From positions 6,990,631 through 7,054,630 of the forward strand of contig NC_051108.1 in NCBI RefSeq assembly GCF_901709675.1: a stretch of 64,000 nt of DNA, written 5' to 3'. Within the stretch, counting starts at the first letter, position 1; the number at the start of each line of letters is the position of its first letter. The notes under the pieces were generated by a model. It saw only the letters and a program-made list of their open reading frames with translations, ran no database searches and was not told the origin of the DNA. This stretch comes from Syngnathus acus. Taxonomy: Eukaryota; Chordata; Actinopteri; Syngnathiformes; Syngnathidae. A program made the translations under genes and the position numbers. Below, one piece after another: positions 59,795 to 64,000 of this stretch.

Positions 59795-59866
59795 GGGGAT
59801 GTAGCTCAGTGGTAGAGCGCATGCTTTGCATGTATGAGGCCCCGGGTTCGATCCCCGGCATCTCCA
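59795..59866 (+). tRNA. tRNA-Ala (anticodon TGC)
   Basis: A 72-nt sequence folds as a standard cloverleaf. The acceptor stem is GGGGATG with CATCTCC, followed by discriminator A; the D arm is GCTC/GAGC. The anticodon stem is CATGC/GTATG with loop TTTGCAT (anticodon TGC, 59827-59829). The T arm contains GGTTCGATCC, a perfect B box. There is no intron. Short T runs follow. It lies between the divergent DRC4-like and ift172 genes. Confidence 0.97.
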
Positions 59867-60440
59867 CGCTTTTGCCTCAGCGATTATGCTTTTATGAAAT
59901 CTTGTTCGTTCGCGCTCCTGTCTAAATCTTCATACTATTCATTGTTATTCGTTGTCACAACTCTAAGCAGAAATATTTTTGAATCCAGCCGCATTTAGAA
60001 TTCACACATTCTGAAGCACATTGACGGTTTTTTTTTTAATCATGTTGTGAAACATGTTCCTTCAGAATACATGTGAACGTGTATTTTAATCATAGAGTCA
60101 TCCGAAATTGATTTCCATGCTTTTGAAATGCACCACAAGTCCCCGTCCAAGCGGTAACTAAGGAGAGTTTTGTTTATTTTGTTTATGGCCTACTTTTAAC
60201 GTCATCATGCAGCGACAGACTACACGCTTACAGAACCCGGATGTTGATTGTTTTAGCTTCTAAGCAAGAAAACAATTTTTAAAATTGTTTTTCTTAGCTA
60301 TTTTTTAAGACAGTAAGCGTATCCCCAAAAGTAATAAATTATCTTTTTCTAAGGTTTTAGCGTCCTTCAACTAACGCAATGACGTAATAATCACGCCCCT
60401 TCTTCAATACCGTCGCCATGACGTCGTAAAGATGGCGACT
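59867..60440. other. Intergenic DNA between tRNA-Ala and the ift172 promoter
   Basis: About 570 bp, AT-rich, becoming GC-richer after 60380. No gene or repeat was recognised. Confidence 0.4.
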
Positions 60441-60454
60441 GTTTCCATGGCAAA
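60441..60454. promoter_or_regulatory. RFX X-box upstream of ift172
   Basis: GTTTCCATGGCAAA is close to the RFX palindrome GTTNCCATGGNAAC, 214 bp before the ift172 ATG. IFT genes are known RFX targets. Motif seen; binding inferred. Confidence 0.65.
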
Positions 60455-60667
60455 ATACCGTGGACATCCGGTACGCGAAGCCAGTCAGCCATGAAGTCAA
60501 GCAACAGCTATTCCGCTCCATCAAGGGACGCATCATCTTTCGCTTTGCTCCCCAAGTTGTAGTCTTTGCAAAATGATAGCCCGAAGCTCGTCCCCAAAAG
60601 CAACTAATTAGAGAAATAAATATCAACGCTGCTGAAGGTTTGCGCTCTCACCTCGGGAATTCCAAAC

Positions 60668-64000
<3,333 letters not shown>

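Overview
The window is nuclear DNA from a vertebrate, most likely a percomorph-type teleost fish. The evidence is protein-coding genes split by short (about 70-600 bp) spliceosomal introns, vertebrate-only gene families, a compact layout, and fish-type repeats (Tc1 elements, hAT and other MITEs, a tRNA-derived SINE, 5'-truncated LINEs). The species cannot be fixed from the sequence. Gene models were built by hand-joining exons at AG/GT boundaries. The complete models (nr2e1, ostm1, drc1, dcaf4, cad, dnajc5g) all sum to a whole number of codons.

Layout: (1) snx3, + strand, last three coding exons (507-4530), with a decayed Tc1-like transposon and a nested MITE in its last intron. (2) nr2e1 (Tailless/TLX), - strand, complete, 385 aa (6447-12122), convergent with snx3. 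(3) An 8.7 kb gene-poor stretch with probable regulatory DNA, then ostm1, + strand, complete, 300 aa (20811-22736), head-to-head with nr2e1. This trio matches human 6q21. (4) 22.7-26.9 kb: intergenic, with a hAT MITE (perfect 8-bp target duplication) and a Tc1 relic. (5) drc1, + strand, 648 aa (26967-31020). (6) A truncated LINE, then dcaf4, + strand, 499 aa (32657-35557). (7) 35.6-40.1 kb: intergenic, with a MITE and an unusual alternating inverted-repeat array. (8) cad, + strand, 44 coding exons, 2232 aa (40164-51758). (9) dnajc5g-like cysteine string protein, + strand, 230 aa (54867-55896). (10) An intronless DRC4/GAS8-like gene, - strand, 604 aa (57697-59511). (11) tRNA-Ala(TGC) at 59795-59866. 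(12) ift172, + strand, first 16 exons (60668 to the window end). drc1, cad, dnajc5g and ift172 are neighbours on human 2p23.3, so the window joins two human synteny blocks, with dcaf4 (human 14q24) and the DRC4-like gene added.

Functional themes: cad makes the first three steps of pyrimidine synthesis. Three genes belong to motile or assembling cilia (drc1, the DRC4-like gene, ift172), and two of them have RFX X-box palindromes just upstream. ostm1 carries CLEAR-like and TCTCGCGAGA promoter motifs. cad has two CACGTG E-boxes before its start. nr2e1 is flanked by a homeodomain palindrome next to a SOX-like site. No wholly new system was found. The more unusual items are the intronless 604-aa DRC4-like paralogue, two GC-AG introns, the inverted-repeat array at 37.8-38.4 kb, two MITE families with related termini, and alternative splice possibilities in cad.
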